From Pseudomonadota bacterium (GTDB taxonomy: Bacteria > Pseudomonadota > Alphaproteobacteria > Sphingomonadales > Sphingomonadaceae), in assembly GCA_023400405.1 (NCBI GenBank), contig JAEXFD010000064.1:1-64000 (forward strand): a stretch of 64,000 nt of DNA. Direction: 5' to 3'. Under the pieces are notes generated by a model that had not been told where the DNA came from, did not search any database, and was given only the letters and a program-made list of their open reading frames with translations. The position numbers and the translations under genes were made by a program. Shown here in pieces: positions 24,973 through 34,364 of this stretch. Each line of letters begins with the position of its first letter. Within the stretch, counting starts at the first letter, position 1.

Positions 24973-24999
24973 GGACTGTATTCCCCCTGAAATCGTGGA

Positions 25000-25800
25000 T
25001 CAGAACGGCCTGCGCGCGGCAGGGAGCTGCCCGGCCGGACACCAGCGCATCGGCGGACCGCTATACATCTGGATGCGATCGGGCCCGAGCACACGAACCA
25101 GGGTAGGCGACTCTCCGGGCCGATGACGAAGCTCCCAGCCCTTTGGCGTATTCTGGACCGGCCCGGTGGGCTGAACCTCGGTCCGGCCGTTGCCGACAGG
25201 ATAGTAGCCGAAGCGATTGCCGTCGAAGTAGAAGACGTCGAACGGCTTGGTGCACGCCGACTCCTCGTCGACATAGTAGCCTGGTCGGATGTTGAGGGGG
25301 CCCGCCATCCCGCCGAGTGATCGCCCATTCGCATCGGCCGCGGCGTTGGCGACCGCCAGCCTGGGGACGAATTTCCGAGCCACGGCCTGCATGCTGGCGG
25401 ATAATTGCGCGAAGTGACAAAGCTTCAGATTATTGTCGGATATATCGAAGCCGGCGCGCTCTGCGGTCCCGAGGCGCTGAACAACACGATCTGGACCGAT
25501 AGGTCTGACCCGCTCGTAGCTAAGCTCGCCACTCTCAGTCGTCTTGATATCGACGAAGCCGTCGCGCAGGCGGCTCGCCTTCAAGATCGGCAGCATTTCC
25601 CCGCCGGCCCGCAGCGCCGGGCTATCCGAGTTGATCCGACCCCAGTTTATCCCGTCATAGGCGACCGCGTAATTTGCACTGGAACATTGCGCCTTCTGGT
25701 CGATCCAAAAGCCGCGCGCGACTGGCACCTTTCCTTCCTGTTGGGCCGGTGCCGGAACCGGGAACGACACAACCGAAACGACTGCGAGGAATTTCCACAT
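25000..25800 (-). CDS. Exported protein with two internal repeats
   Basis: A 266-residue protein with a Sec signal peptide (cleavage after APAQ, about residue 20). Two related halves are visible: ARGFWIDQKAQCSSANYAVA near the N-terminus and IRPGYYVDEESACTKPFDVF near residue 180. Each has one conserved cysteine and aromatic residues, suggesting an internal duplication. No known family. A GGAGA ribosome site supports the start. It is the first gene of the leftward operon controlled, by position, from the repeat site at 25888-25920. Confidence 0.75.
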   Translation of the reverse strand: MWKFLAVVSVVSFPVPAPAQQEGKVPVARGFWIDQKAQCSSANYAVAYDGINWGRINSDSPALRAGGEMLPILKASRLRDGFVDIKTTESGELSYERVRPIGPDRVVQRLGTAERAGFDISDNNLKLCHFAQLSASMQAVARKFVPRLAVANAAADANGRSLGGMAGPLNIRPGYYVDEESACTKPFDVFYFDGNRFGYYPVGNGRTEVQPTGPVQNTPKGWELRHRPGESPTLVRVLGPDRIQMYSGPPMRWCPAGQLPAARRPF

Positions 25801-25887
25801 CTGTGTCTCCAAAGCAGAGCGGGCCTGGCGGCGCCAGAACAGGCCGACCGCGATAGCTCTGTCATCCAATAGAGTTGCTTGACATTC

Positions 25888-25920
25888 AAAGTCTTGAAGC
25901 CGTTCTCAAGAATTTCTAAA
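25888..25920 (-). promoter_or_regulatory. Three tandem 11-bp repeats, candidate operator 1
   Basis: Read on the minus strand these 33 nt are three direct repeats in 11-bp phase: TTTAGAAATTC, TTGAGAACGGC, TTCAAGACTTT. OmpR/PhoB-type winged-helix proteins bind 11-bp-phased direct repeats, and the adjacent gene encodes such a domain. The site lies in the 141-nt divergent gap and points toward the leftward operon. A nearly identical site at 28680-28712 precedes the rightward operon. Confidence 0.65.
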
Positions 25921-25941
25921 GTTACGTGCAGGGGGATCGCG

Positions 25942-28671
25942 ATGCACGACACGAGTTCGTCACGGCGACGTCGGAGGCTTTGGCACTTCGCTGGGGCGGA
26001 GTTCGACGAGGCAAGCTGGACGCTGCGCATCTCAGGCTTGCCGGTTTCACTCGAAGGCAAACCGCTCGAGATATTGCATGAGCTGCTGCTTCGCGCTGGC
26101 GAAGTCGTCACCAAGGACGAGATCCTAGACGCGGTGTGGCCGGGGGTCACCGTGGTCGAAGGCTCGCTGCCGACGGCCATTTCGAAGCTCCGCAAGGTCT
26201 TGGGCAAACCGCGGCAGGGCAGCATTATCGAAACGGTGCCACGTGTCGGTTATCGCCTTGGCTGCGAGGTGCGGGTGGAAAGCGTGGACGCCCCGTTGGC
26301 GGCCCGTTTCGCCTTCGCCCCTGGCGATCAGGTACCGGGACGCAGCCAATGGACACTGATAAGGGCCTTGGGCGATAGCGGTGCCCAGGATGTATGGCTC
26401 GCCAGGCACAGCAAGACCGCAGAGCAGCGGGTGTTCAAATTCGCGGACGCACCCGACCGATTAAGAGCCCTGAAGCGTGAAGCCGCTTTGTCGCGCGTGG
26501 TGTTCACCGGACTGGACGGCGAGGCCCCCTTGCCCGCCCTGCTGGAGTGGAACTTCGAGAGCCCACCCTATCATCTGGAATATGCCTATGGCGGCTGCGA
26601 TCTCGTCGAATGGACGCGCAAATCGGGAGGCCTGCACGCGATCTCGCTGGATGAGCGGATTGCGATTACCGCAAGAATCTGCCGGGCCGTTGCAGCGGTG
26701 CACGGCCTCGGCGTACTCCACAAGGACCTGAAGCCGGCCAATATCCTGATCGATGAACGCGGTGACCGTCCCGTCGTTCGACTCGCGGATTTCGGCAGCG
26801 GGCGGCTGCTCGACGAGGAATTGTTACGGGCGTTCCAAATCACCGATCCCGGCCCGTTCAATGCAGCTATTGGCAGGGACGAGCCACGTTCCGGAACGCT
26901 CGCCTACCGCGCACCCGAACTGACCGGTGACGCAGTTGCGACGACGAAGAGCGATATCTACGCGCTCGGCCTGGTCCTCTACCAGATGGTCGTCGGTGAT
27001 TTTTCGCGCTCGCTCGCGCCGGGTTGGGAGAGCGAAGTTCCCGATACCCTTTTGCGCCAGGACATCGCCGAGGCGGCGGAGGGCCGGCCGGAACGGCGGC
27101 TGGCAAGCGCGGAGATTCTCGCCGACAGGCTCGAACGATTGGACAGTCGCCGCGCTACAGCCGCCGCCGCCGCCAAACTCGCCCTTGAAAAGTCCGCGCT
27201 GGAGAAGCGAGAGGAACAGCAGCGTGTGCGGCGACCCTGGGTCCGCGCGGCATTCGCCAGCCTCATTCTGTGTGTCGCAGCTACGTCTTCGTTCGCCCTA
27301 TATGCCTGGCACCAGCGCGTCCTGGCCGACAGCGCCAGGCAAGTGTCCGACGCCAGCTATCGCTTTCTTGCCGAAGATGTCCTGGCAAGCGTCGATCCAT
27401 CGCATGCCGATGCTGCGGAGGAGACCCTCGTCCATGCCATTTCGCGCGCGGGCTCGACCATTGACGATCGGTTCGCCGAACAGCCCAAGGTGGCCGGCTA
27501 TCTGCAGGCAACACTGGCGCGCGCGTTTGACCTTCGTTCCGACTATGCGAATGCCTTTCGCTACTACATCGCTGCGGAAGCAAATTTGGACCGTGCCGGC
27601 CAATCCGGGGAGTCGGAAGCCATCCGCGTCCGGCTCCAACACGCGGCTGCGCTGGCGCTTTCGACGCAGGCCGGAAGCGTCGACAAGGCGCGCGCGATTG
27701 TGGCCGAGGTTGATCGGCGTCTGGCCGGCAAGCCAATAAATGACGACACCGAAGTCTGGCGCCAATCCGCTCGCGGGATGATCGCCATGGTCAGCGAAGA
27801 CGTGCCGGGTGCGCGCAGGGCTTTCGCATCCGCATACAGGCTCGCGCAAAAGACTCCTGACAGTTTTACACCTCGTCAGATCATCAATTTCGGCCAGCGT
27901 TACGCTTTCACGCTACTCCGCCTCGGCGATCCCGAGCAGGCAGAGCCAATATTCCGGACACTTGCCGGACGCATGGCCGCGCTCGTCGGCCCCGACCATC
28001 CCGATACGTTGCTTCTCAGGATGAATGTTGGTCAGGCCCAGGTAAACGCACAACGCTACACCGAGGGATTGGCAACGCTGAACGCGCTCCTTCCTTTGTT
28101 CGAGCAACGGCTCGGCGGCGAGCATCGCCTCACATTGACGCTGCTCGCGGCTCGTCAGCAGGCACTCGGCGGAGTGGGACGCTATGCGGATTCGGCTGCC
28201 GACGGGGAACGGCTCTGGCACGCGGCTGCCCGTAAGGACGGCGCCTCGTCCTTCGCCGCCGTGGCCGGAAGGGCGGATACCGGCATTTCGCAATGTCGGG
28301 CCGGTGAGCTCCAGAAGGGGCTCGCAAATATCGAGGCGGCGCTGGCCTCCCTGAGAACTGATTTGCAAGGCCGCACTGCGCTGGAAGATGCGCTCAAGGC
28401 CGGCATGGCCGACTGCTATGTCGCGATGCGCCGATTTGATGAGGCGGATGCTCTCCTCAGGGGCATCGACCGGGTCAAGGCCGCTCAGCTGGTTGGCGAC
28501 GCAAATTGGGGCGCGCAAGTCGATTTGACGTTAGCCGAGATCGCCTTGGGTCGAGGCAACCGAGCATTGGCGCGCAAAGCGTTTGACGCTGCCGTGGGAC
28601 CATTGCGCGGGAGCCATGACCTGTTCGTCAAGCATCGTCTCAGCGCCCTCTCCAGGGCATTGGGCGACTGA
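25942..28671 (+). CDS. OmpR-type winged-helix / Ser-Thr kinase / TPR membrane protein
   Basis: A 909-residue protein of unusual build. An OmpR/CadC-type winged helix (about 15-110, GEVVTKDEILDAVWPGVTVV) is followed by a protein kinase domain (about 135-400). The kinase has Lys166 in VFKF, HKDLKPANIL with Asp262, DFG 283-285 and APE 324-326. A basic coiled segment, one membrane helix (436-456) and a long TPR-like region that should face the periplasm follow. The glycine loop is degenerate (LGDSGAQDVW), so activity is uncertain. It lies between two operons with matching operator sites. The start at 25942 has GGGGGA upstream. Confidence 0.9.
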   Translation: MHDTSSSRRRRRLWHFAGAEFDEASWTLRISGLPVSLEGKPLEILHELLLRAGEVVTKDEILDAVWPGVTVVEGSLPTAISKLRKVLGKPRQGSIIETVPRVGYRLGCEVRVESVDAPLAARFAFAPGDQVPGRSQWTLIRALGDSGAQDVWLARHSKTAEQRVFKFADAPDRLRALKREAALSRVVFTGLDGEAPLPALLEWNFESPPYHLEYAYGGCDLVEWTRKSGGLHAISLDERIAITARICRAVAAVHGLGVLHKDLKPANILIDERGDRPVVRLADFGSGRLLDEELLRAFQITDPGPFNAAIGRDEPRSGTLAYRAPELTGDAVATTKSDIYALGLVLYQMVVGDFSRSLAPGWESEVPDTLLRQDIAEAAEGRPERRLASAEILADRLERLDSRRATAAAAAKLALEKSALEKREEQQRVRRPWVRAAFASLILCVAATSSFALYAWHQRVLADSARQVSDASYRFLAEDVLASVDPSHADAAEETLVHAISRAGSTIDDRFAEQPKVAGYLQATLARAFDLRSDYANAFRYYIAAEANLDRAGQSGESEAIRVRLQHAAALALSTQAGSVDKARAIVAEVDRRLAGKPINDDTEVWRQSARGMIAMVSEDVPGARRAFASAYRLAQKTPDSFTPRQIINFGQRYAFTLLRLGDPEQAEPIFRTLAGRMAALVGPDHPDTLLLRMNVGQAQVNAQRYTEGLATLNALLPLFEQRLGGEHRLTLTLLAARQQALGGVGRYADSAADGERLWHAAARKDGASSFAAVAGRADTGISQCRAGELQKGLANIEAALASLRTDLQGRTALEDALKAGMADCYVAMRRFDEADALLRGIDRVKAAQLVGDANWGAQVDLTLAEIALGRGNRALARKAFDAAVGPLRGSHDLFVKHRLSALSRALGD

Positions 28672-28679
28672 GGCGTCGT

Positions 28680-28712
28680 TTTAGAAATTCTTGAGATTGG
28701 CTTGAGGACATA
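28680..28712 (+). promoter_or_regulatory. Three tandem 11-bp repeats, candidate operator 2
   Basis: The sequence reads TTTAGAAATTC, TTGAGATTGGC, TTGAGGACATA in exact 11-bp phase, 8 nt after the kinase-regulator stop codon. Its first 17 nt are identical to operator 1 read on the minus strand. It points toward the gene at 28761, and CATAAC at its end could serve as a -10 element, as when an OmpR-type activator replaces the -35. Confidence 0.65.
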
Positions 28713-28760
28713 ACGAGCGGCGCGCGGAACATTGCTGGAAACCAGTGGAGGCACGCAGGG

Positions 28761-29699
28761 ATGGCGAAAACGGGCATGGGTGGCACTTCGTGGGGAGCCC
28801 GCGCGGCAGCCTGTCTCCGGCAGCTAGGGCCCGCCGCGGCGTTGGCTGTCATGCTTGGCGCGACGCCGGTCGCCGGCCAGCAATCCGCTTCCCGGGCGAT
28901 CGAGGTGCGGGGCATGGCGCTCGGCATGACCCCCGCGGAGACGCAGCGTGCGATCGCTGCGGCCGGCCTTCCCGCAGTCGATCGCGGAGCCGGGGTAAAT
29001 CCGGAGCAGCAAGGCTTCGCGATTCAGCGGGCTCGCCCGAACGATCAGAACGACCTCATCTTCGTATCGACCCTGGTTTCCCGCGCCCGTGCAGGGAGCA
29101 AGCCGCAGGGCAGCGACGAGATCTTGGCCGCCGCGTTCACGCCCGAGGCAGGTAAGGAAAGAGCCTGGGCGATCGGAATGACGAGGCTCTACGCCTCGGC
29201 CGAGATGCCGACGGTCCAGAACACGCTGGCTGCGCTCGCCAACAGATATGGCAATACCTCATGGATGAGCGACATGAGCCATGCCGCGTTCCTGGCCAAT
29301 GTCCGCCAGGATCAGCGCGTCTTCGGCGCCACTCTCCTCTGGTATTGGGATGACAATGGTCGTCAAGGCGGCCCCGCGCCGCATGAGACTTGCCGATACG
29401 GTCTCCATCAGGCGTATTTGCTCAATCAGGTTTCGACGCACGACATGACGACCGTGAACGCGGCCTTCTCGAAACCGCACTGGTTCGATGAGGCGCTCCG
29501 CTCGGGATGCTCGAAGGTGGTCAGGGCTATCCTGAGTTGGAACGTCGAGGGCGCGGTCACGAAGATCGATATAGAGGCGGTCGATCTGCGCGCGGGAGTC
29601 GATGCCAGCCGCCGGCTCGCGGCAACAATCGCCGCGCGGGATGCGACGGCCGCCAGGGCGCGGGCCGACGCCGCAGCACGCAATAAACCCAATTTCTAG
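28761..29699 (+). CDS. Exported protein of unknown function
   Basis: A 312-residue protein with a long Sec signal peptide (cleavage near PVAGQQ, about residue 40). The mature domain begins AIEVRGMALGMTPAETQRAI, a pattern seen in small periplasmic domains that use a 'GMTP/GMS' motif, and later holds paired cysteines (HETCRYGL, RSGCSKV). Family unknown. GGAGG about 11 nt upstream of the ATG supports the start. It is the first gene of the rightward three-gene operon behind operator 2. Confidence 0.72.
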   Translation: MAKTGMGGTSWGARAAACLRQLGPAAALAVMLGATPVAGQQSASRAIEVRGMALGMTPAETQRAIAAAGLPAVDRGAGVNPEQQGFAIQRARPNDQNDLIFVSTLVSRARAGSKPQGSDEILAAAFTPEAGKERAWAIGMTRLYASAEMPTVQNTLAALANRYGNTSWMSDMSHAAFLANVRQDQRVFGATLLWYWDDNGRQGGPAPHETCRYGLHQAYLLNQVSTHDMTTVNAAFSKPHWFDEALRSGCSKVVRAILSWNVEGAVTKIDIEAVDLRAGVDASRRLAATIAARDATAARARADAAARNKPNF

Positions 29700-29783
29700 A
29701 TGGCTATCGCGGCCCGGCGATGTCGGCAGGCGTGCTGCGTCCCGTCCGGGTACCCGCCATCTTCTTCAGTCGGGAGGAGAGGG

Positions 29784-31091
29784 ATGAACAGGATTATGCG
29801 CCTGGCAGCGGCGATCGCGCTCGCGGTGGGTCCGCTAACAGCGCCTGGCTCTGAAGCGCAGCCGAAGACCAACGCCCTCGTCGACAGGCTGCCCAGTCCG
29901 GAACAGGTCGAGTCGGACTTTGGCCCGGACCCGAGGAGCAGCGGCGCGGCATGCGAAGTAATCTCCGGGGCGATCACGACACTGGGGCATGGTAGCGATT
30001 GGGAATCTGCGGACACCGCCGAGGGAAAGGCTTATCAGGCGCTCGAGGCGTGCATTGGTCGCGCAGTTTACGCGCTAGATGACACTGCTAAAGCGGCCTA
30101 TCCCAATCCGCGCCCGCAAGATTTTGCCAGGATGCCGAGCGGATTCCCGAGCACCTGGGAAAAACTCCACGAGATTGCCGAGCGGCCCGATTTCCAGGTC
30201 AAGGTCGCAAAGCGATATCTCGCCGGAGCGGATTATACCCGCTGGGAAGATTTCAAGAAGCTGACATGGGACTTCAGCCCGGACACCGCGGCGAAGCGGC
30301 GTAGCGCCAACCTCTACCTGCTGCTGGTTTTGCTTGGCCCGTTTGCAGTGTTTTCGTTCTTCGTCTGGCGCGCTTTTCGCCCATGGCGCTACGAGCCGAC
30401 GACCGGCACGCTCCGCTTCGGTAGCAGGACCTACACGGTCCACCATGACGCCGGAGTCGTCGTGAACGCCGCCGTCAGCCAATCGACACACCACGTCGCC
30501 GGAACCCGTACCGTAGAGACCGATCAGTTCGGTTTTCAGCACGTTCGCACGACTTCGGGCCACAGTGTGACTACCGAGCGTGAGACGATCCATCTGATCG
30601 AAAAGTCTGGTCGCGAACGCGTGCTGCGGCTGCATGACTGGGGCATCTCGGCACGTGCCGGGCATCAGGTCGGCGGGATATTTCTCGTGCCGAAAGGGCG
30701 ATCGAGCGGAGAATATCTCCAGATCTGGAATTTCACCCTGGACGAGGCGAAGCAACACCGGGGCGCGGCCCTACGCGCATTCGGCCTACGGCTCTTCGGT
30801 TGGAGCATCGCGGTTTTGGCAGTCTCGTTCCTTTTCGCATTTGGAGCAGCGATCAGGTTCGTGACCGACGACTTATCCAGCCCTCAGGAGGCAGCGCAAC
30901 AGGCCGTGATCGGAGGTGTTGCCGGTCTGTTCGCGGGGGCTGTTTTCGCGACACTCGCGCAACTGTACATCGTCGCGCGTCGCCGCAAGCGCTTCGATAT
31001 CGACATTGCGGCACCGACGGGCCGTATCGCAGCCGCCGATGCTCGGGAAGCTGCCGCCCGCACCGCTTCGCCAATCAGCCCGGCAGCATAG
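29784..31091 (+). CDS. Membrane protein with signal peptide, three C-proximal helices
   Basis: A 435-residue protein with a signal peptide (to about residue 25), a periplasmic domain with two cysteines, one membrane helix near residues 175-195 (LYLLLVLLGPFAVFSFF), a cytoplasmic beta-rich region and two more helices near the C-terminus. The middle region contains FGSRTYTVHHDAGVVVNAAV and could be a small sensory or pore-associated domain. No family recognised. A strong GGGAGGAG site fixes the start. It is the second gene of the operon. Confidence 0.72.
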   Translation: MNRIMRLAAAIALAVGPLTAPGSEAQPKTNALVDRLPSPEQVESDFGPDPRSSGAACEVISGAITTLGHGSDWESADTAEGKAYQALEACIGRAVYALDDTAKAAYPNPRPQDFARMPSGFPSTWEKLHEIAERPDFQVKVAKRYLAGADYTRWEDFKKLTWDFSPDTAAKRRSANLYLLLVLLGPFAVFSFFVWRAFRPWRYEPTTGTLRFGSRTYTVHHDAGVVVNAAVSQSTHHVAGTRTVETDQFGFQHVRTTSGHSVTTERETIHLIEKSGRERVLRLHDWGISARAGHQVGGIFLVPKGRSSGEYLQIWNFTLDEAKQHRGAALRAFGLRLFGWSIAVLAVSFLFAFGAAIRFVTDDLSSPQEAAQQAVIGGVAGLFAGAVFATLAQLYIVARRRKRFDIDIAAPTGRIAAADAREAAARTASPISPAA

Positions 31092-31144
31092 CGGTCGCAG
31101 ATCGCGAGCACCCTGAAATTGCACGAACCTGTGGTGGGGAAAAC

Positions 31145-31924
31145 ATGTCCAAGATTAAGCGGCTTGAGGATTTCGCGATATTCGATTTCACCGGCACGGT
31201 AATCGACCAGCTGAACTGGACGGAAGAGGCTTCTGTCACCACCGTAACCGATGGCTCGAGCCATGCCGATCAAGGGTACGGGCGCGTGCCCGGTCCCAGC
31301 CGGACGACCCGCACATTCACCACGCAAAAGCTCCGGATGTTCCTCAAGATGCGCGGCGGAGGCGAGGAGGAGATTACGCTCAGCGATCCGGGGCTCGGCG
31401 TGCTGCGGGATCACCGAGTTTCCGTTCTCTATGGCCGCAACAGTCGAGATGCGGCGGCTACCGCAGTCGCGTTTTGCAACCACACGACCGGAAGGACCAA
31501 AGTCTATGAGGCGGCCATAGGCAGCCTGATTGATCAGACCAGCCTAGCGCAGGGTTGCTTGTTTTTGCTCGTCATTCCTTTGGTTCTTTCAGCTTTGGGC
31601 AGCGCGGTGGGTGGCGCCTTTGGCTTTATGGCTCACCTGAGCACGGCGCTGGCCGGTAGCGACAAATTCGCCGAACGGAGCATGCCAGGCTATCGGTTCG
31701 ATAAGGCCGCCTCCTTGCCGCTGCCAAACGGCGAGGGCTTGCTCGCCGTCGTATATCACGGGTTGGGTCCTATCCTTTGGCTCCTCTCCGTTTTTGCCGT
31801 GGCACTCTGGCTTGTCCGGCGACGCCGCAGCCGCAGCGCCCTGCGCGCTGCCGCTCTCGAACGCGTGAGGCTTGCGGTTCAGGAACTCCAAAAGGCAGAA
31901 AGCCCAGGCGCCGGTGAATTCTGA
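31145..31924 (+). CDS. Membrane protein, operon partner of the preceding gene
   Basis: A 259-residue protein with a beta-rich N-terminal domain (residues 1-130) and two membrane helices flanking a periplasmic loop, ending in an arginine-rich coil. The pair FTGTVIDQLNWTEEASVTTV and KLRMFLKMRGGGEEEITL resembles the cytoplasmic region of the preceding protein in style, suggesting they interact. Family unknown. GGGGA lies before the ATG and the gap to the previous stop is 53 nt. Confidence 0.7.
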   Translation: MSKIKRLEDFAIFDFTGTVIDQLNWTEEASVTTVTDGSSHADQGYGRVPGPSRTTRTFTTQKLRMFLKMRGGGEEEITLSDPGLGVLRDHRVSVLYGRNSRDAAATAVAFCNHTTGRTKVYEAAIGSLIDQTSLAQGCLFLLVIPLVLSALGSAVGGAFGFMAHLSTALAGSDKFAERSMPGYRFDKAASLPLPNGEGLLAVVYHGLGPILWLLSVFAVALWLVRRRRSRSALRAAALERVRLAVQELQKAESPGAGEF

Positions 31925-31985
31925 ACGTCTGTGAGGTCGAGCCTCCGTAAAGGCCGGACAATGATGCTTCCGTGCGGATCGATCG

Positions 31986-32615
31986 TTAGCTGTACGTGGT
32001 CACCAAGGGGAACAGGAAACTCCTCAGAATTCGTTCCAGAACAATCACGCCTAAAGCGCTCGTGATCGCCAGGACCAAGGCCCTCTGAGGGGTCAGCCAT
32101 CTGAGCAGGCCGAGCACCAAGATCCCTGTCGCGACTGCCGCGGCGACAAATTGCAGCACAGGGCCGGAGGATAGGCTTCCCGCGAACAGTCGCAATCCAC
32201 CGAAGGTGATCAACAAGGCCAGCGACGCGAAGCGTCGCGCGGTCAACGAGATGGGCCCGGACACACCCGACAGCCTCACGCCTATAGGCGAAAGAAGGAG
32301 CACGCTCATGATACCTATGGCGGCAAGCAGCACAGCCCATCCGAGCATCGCCAACTGCGTCGATCCGGTCATGGAGATGCCGATGCCTCCACAAAGAGCC
32401 GCCGCCACCACAAACAAAGCCAGTACAGCCAGGGTAATGCGTGGATCGCCATCTCCGTAGCCGGCAGGCATCGGGCCTAACGATCCTTCCATCGATCGCT
32501 GCCGACGAGCTTGCGCAAGCCGCTCTCTCTCGGCGCGATAGTCGGGCGACTGGTCTATAGGCGCCACGTGGCGGTGAGTTTCGAAATCCTCGCGGGCCTG
32601 CTCCTTATCGCTCAC
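31986..32615 (-). CDS. Multi-spanning membrane protein
   Basis: A 209-residue protein with a charged cytoplasmic N-terminus (about 55 residues) and four or five membrane helices in the rest. No family recognised. It starts with GTG preceded by AGAGGA. It converges on the rightward operon of the regulator-kinase cluster and may or may not belong to it; no 11-bp repeat site is found upstream of it. Confidence 0.68.
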   Translation of the reverse strand: MSDKEQAREDFETHRHVAPIDQSPDYRAERERLAQARRQRSMEGSLGPMPAGYGDGDPRITLAVLALFVVAAALCGGIGISMTGSTQLAMLGWAVLLAAIGIMSVLLLSPIGVRLSGVSGPISLTARRFASLALLITFGGLRLFAGSLSSGPVLQFVAAAVATGILVLGLLRWLTPQRALVLAITSALGVIVLERILRSFLFPLVTTYS

Positions 32616-32798
32616 TTTATCCTCTTCCTGGCTTGACGGGCGGCTAGATCGAGATCGGCATTCTAACGCCCGACTGCACTGCCTAGCATATCATATTCGC
32701 TCGTTGACGAATGTCGCGCAGGAAAATGAACGCCGTTGCCTGATGTTGTCGGGGCATTCTGAACCGCGCCGGGTCTACCGGAGGCATTGGGTTGTGAG

Positions 32799-32945
32799 TT
32801 ACGTTGCCTTATCGATGTTGTCTGGAGCAGCATAATATTGCTCTGCGGCTTCGGCAGGCGGGATGTTACCGCTGGGCTCCAGCAGCCGGCGATGGTTGGA
32901 CCAGTCGACCCGCTCGAGCCTGACGTACTCGACAGCTTCGAAGCT
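32799..32945 (-). pseudogene. IS3-family transposase relic (OrfB C-terminus)
   Basis: Reading the minus strand gives AVEYVRLERVDWSNHRRLLE then GNIPPAEAAEQYYA, the conserved C-terminal end of IS3-family OrfB integrases, closed by a TAA at 32799-32801. The catalytic core upstream is missing, so this is a truncated relic. Confidence 0.75.
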
Positions 32946-33643
32946 GAGGCCGGTGAGGCAATGGCACGGTGTCCGTTATCGACATAAAACCTGCGGCTTC
33001 ACACATCGGCCCGGGAATGGCTGGAAAGCCTCCGGTGCTAGCATTCAAGAGCCGCCGAAAACTTGCATTGTATCGTGGGTTCGAATACCATCCTGCCATC
33101 GCAATTGACCGATATTGCTTTGATTTTGCTCGGTAATATTTGAGCAATCCGGCGAAGTACCTCGCCTCGTACCCTTGCTTGAGGTTGTGCGGCATTCATG
33201 CCCGCCAGAAAAAGCCCACTTTCTCAACCGGCTATCGTCTTTGTGGGCGCAAGTGGGAATACCCTCGGCTTGGCAGCTTTCGACCCAAAGGCGGCTGTAG
33301 CCGACAAACGTTGCCGATCACACAAGCGGACATTCTGGACAGGGATTTTGACACCCGAAAGCCATTGATAAGGCGCGCGGCCGCTAAAGGGTCGCAATCG
33401 GCTGGGCCTGTTTAAAAATGCCGGACATGCCGGGCTGCTCGTTTCGCCCCTACCGTGAGGAGCGCCGCTATGATGGGACCAGCCTGTTGCGGTGGGCGGG
33501 AAGGGGCGTCCCGTTGCACCATTGAAGCCTTGTTGCCTGCAAACCACCTTTTGTGCCGCATCTAGCGGTGTCTCAACACGGCCGAACTGAGGGAGGGCCG
33601 GTTACAGTGCGCGAGGTCGACCATCGATCGATTCCGAACTGCC
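32946..33643. other. Degraded region between transposon relics
   Basis: About 700 nt with no intact gene. Several short open frames exist on both strands but none is recognisable. At 33078-33105 there is a T-arm-like sequence (GGGTTCGAATACC) with no matching cloverleaf. The stretch is best described as insertion-sequence debris. Confidence 0.5.
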
Positions 33644-33965
33644 CATCCGCATGACCCTGATCGGCCGCATTTGCGCAATCACGTCCGAGCAGCGCCTGTA
33701 CGAGAAGCTGCGCAACAGTCTTGCCCATCGCTGATTCTGTCGTCTCGCGCCGAGAGACAAGCTTCCGCACCACTCGAGGTTCACCAAGAACCGGTATGGT
33801 CGCTTCCGCGACGCCGGCGTCTTCCGGCAGCTGTTTGACGCTACGGTGCGCCGCTGCATCGAGCAGCGTCTGGTCGGAGGCAAGGACGCAGCAATCGATG
33901 CCTCGTTCATCGAAGCTGATGCGTGCTGGCAGCGCAAGACCGTGGCATGTCGAGCGGGACCTACT
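33644..33965 (+). pseudogene. IS5/IS1182-type transposase relic
   Basis: The reading SEQRLYEKLRNSLAHR*FCR, then HHSRFTKNRYGRFRDAGVFR and AAIDASFIEADA matches the N-terminal half of an IS5/IS1182-type DDE transposase, where the family has RWF at the stop position. A TGA (33732-33734) interrupts it and the C-terminal half is missing, so it is inactive. Confidence 0.7.
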
Positions 33966-34364
33966 ATGTCTGAGAAGGGCAAGCATGGCGGCCTGGAGGT
34001 GTCCGAGGCGAAGCGGCTGCGGGCACAGGAAGACGAGAACGGCAAGCTCAAGCAACTGCCGGCGGATGCCATGCTGGGGCAATGCGGGGTTGAAAGACCT
34101 GCTGTCAAAGAAGTGGTGAGCGCGGCCGCCAAGCGGGAGTCGGTCGCGCGGTTGCGGGCTTGGTTCGGGATGAGCGAGCGGCGCGCCTGTCCTGTGATCG
34201 GGGCCGACAGGACGAGCATGTGCTATCGCCCGTGTCCCGATGGCGACGAGGACCTGCGGTCGCGGCTGCGCGAGCTGGTCGGCCAGCGGCGCCGGTTCGG
34301 CTATCGGCGATTGCACATCCTGCTGCGGCGCGACAGTGGTGCGCACCTCTCTGTCATTCACTAA
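33966..34364 (+). pseudogene. IS3-family OrfA/OrfB fusion relic
   Basis: It starts MSEKGKHGGLEVSEAKRLRA, a typical internal part of IS3 OrfA (ENGKLKQLPADAML). The frame then shifts so that the usual KDLLSKK is read in another frame, and it continues as OrfB (AAKRESVARLRAWFGMSERR, RRFGYRRLHILLRR) before stopping without the DDE core. It is joined directly to the IS5/IS1182 relic, so this is a chimera of two element remnants. Positions 34365-34659 hold no recognisable gene. Confidence 0.7.

Noticed and set aside
33078..33105. tRNA-like T-arm GGGTTCGAATACC, possible tRNA or att site
   Set aside because: No D-arm, anticodon arm or acceptor partner can be found. A similar stretch near 46405 suggests a shared relic, but it does not match the tRNA-Ser att repeat.
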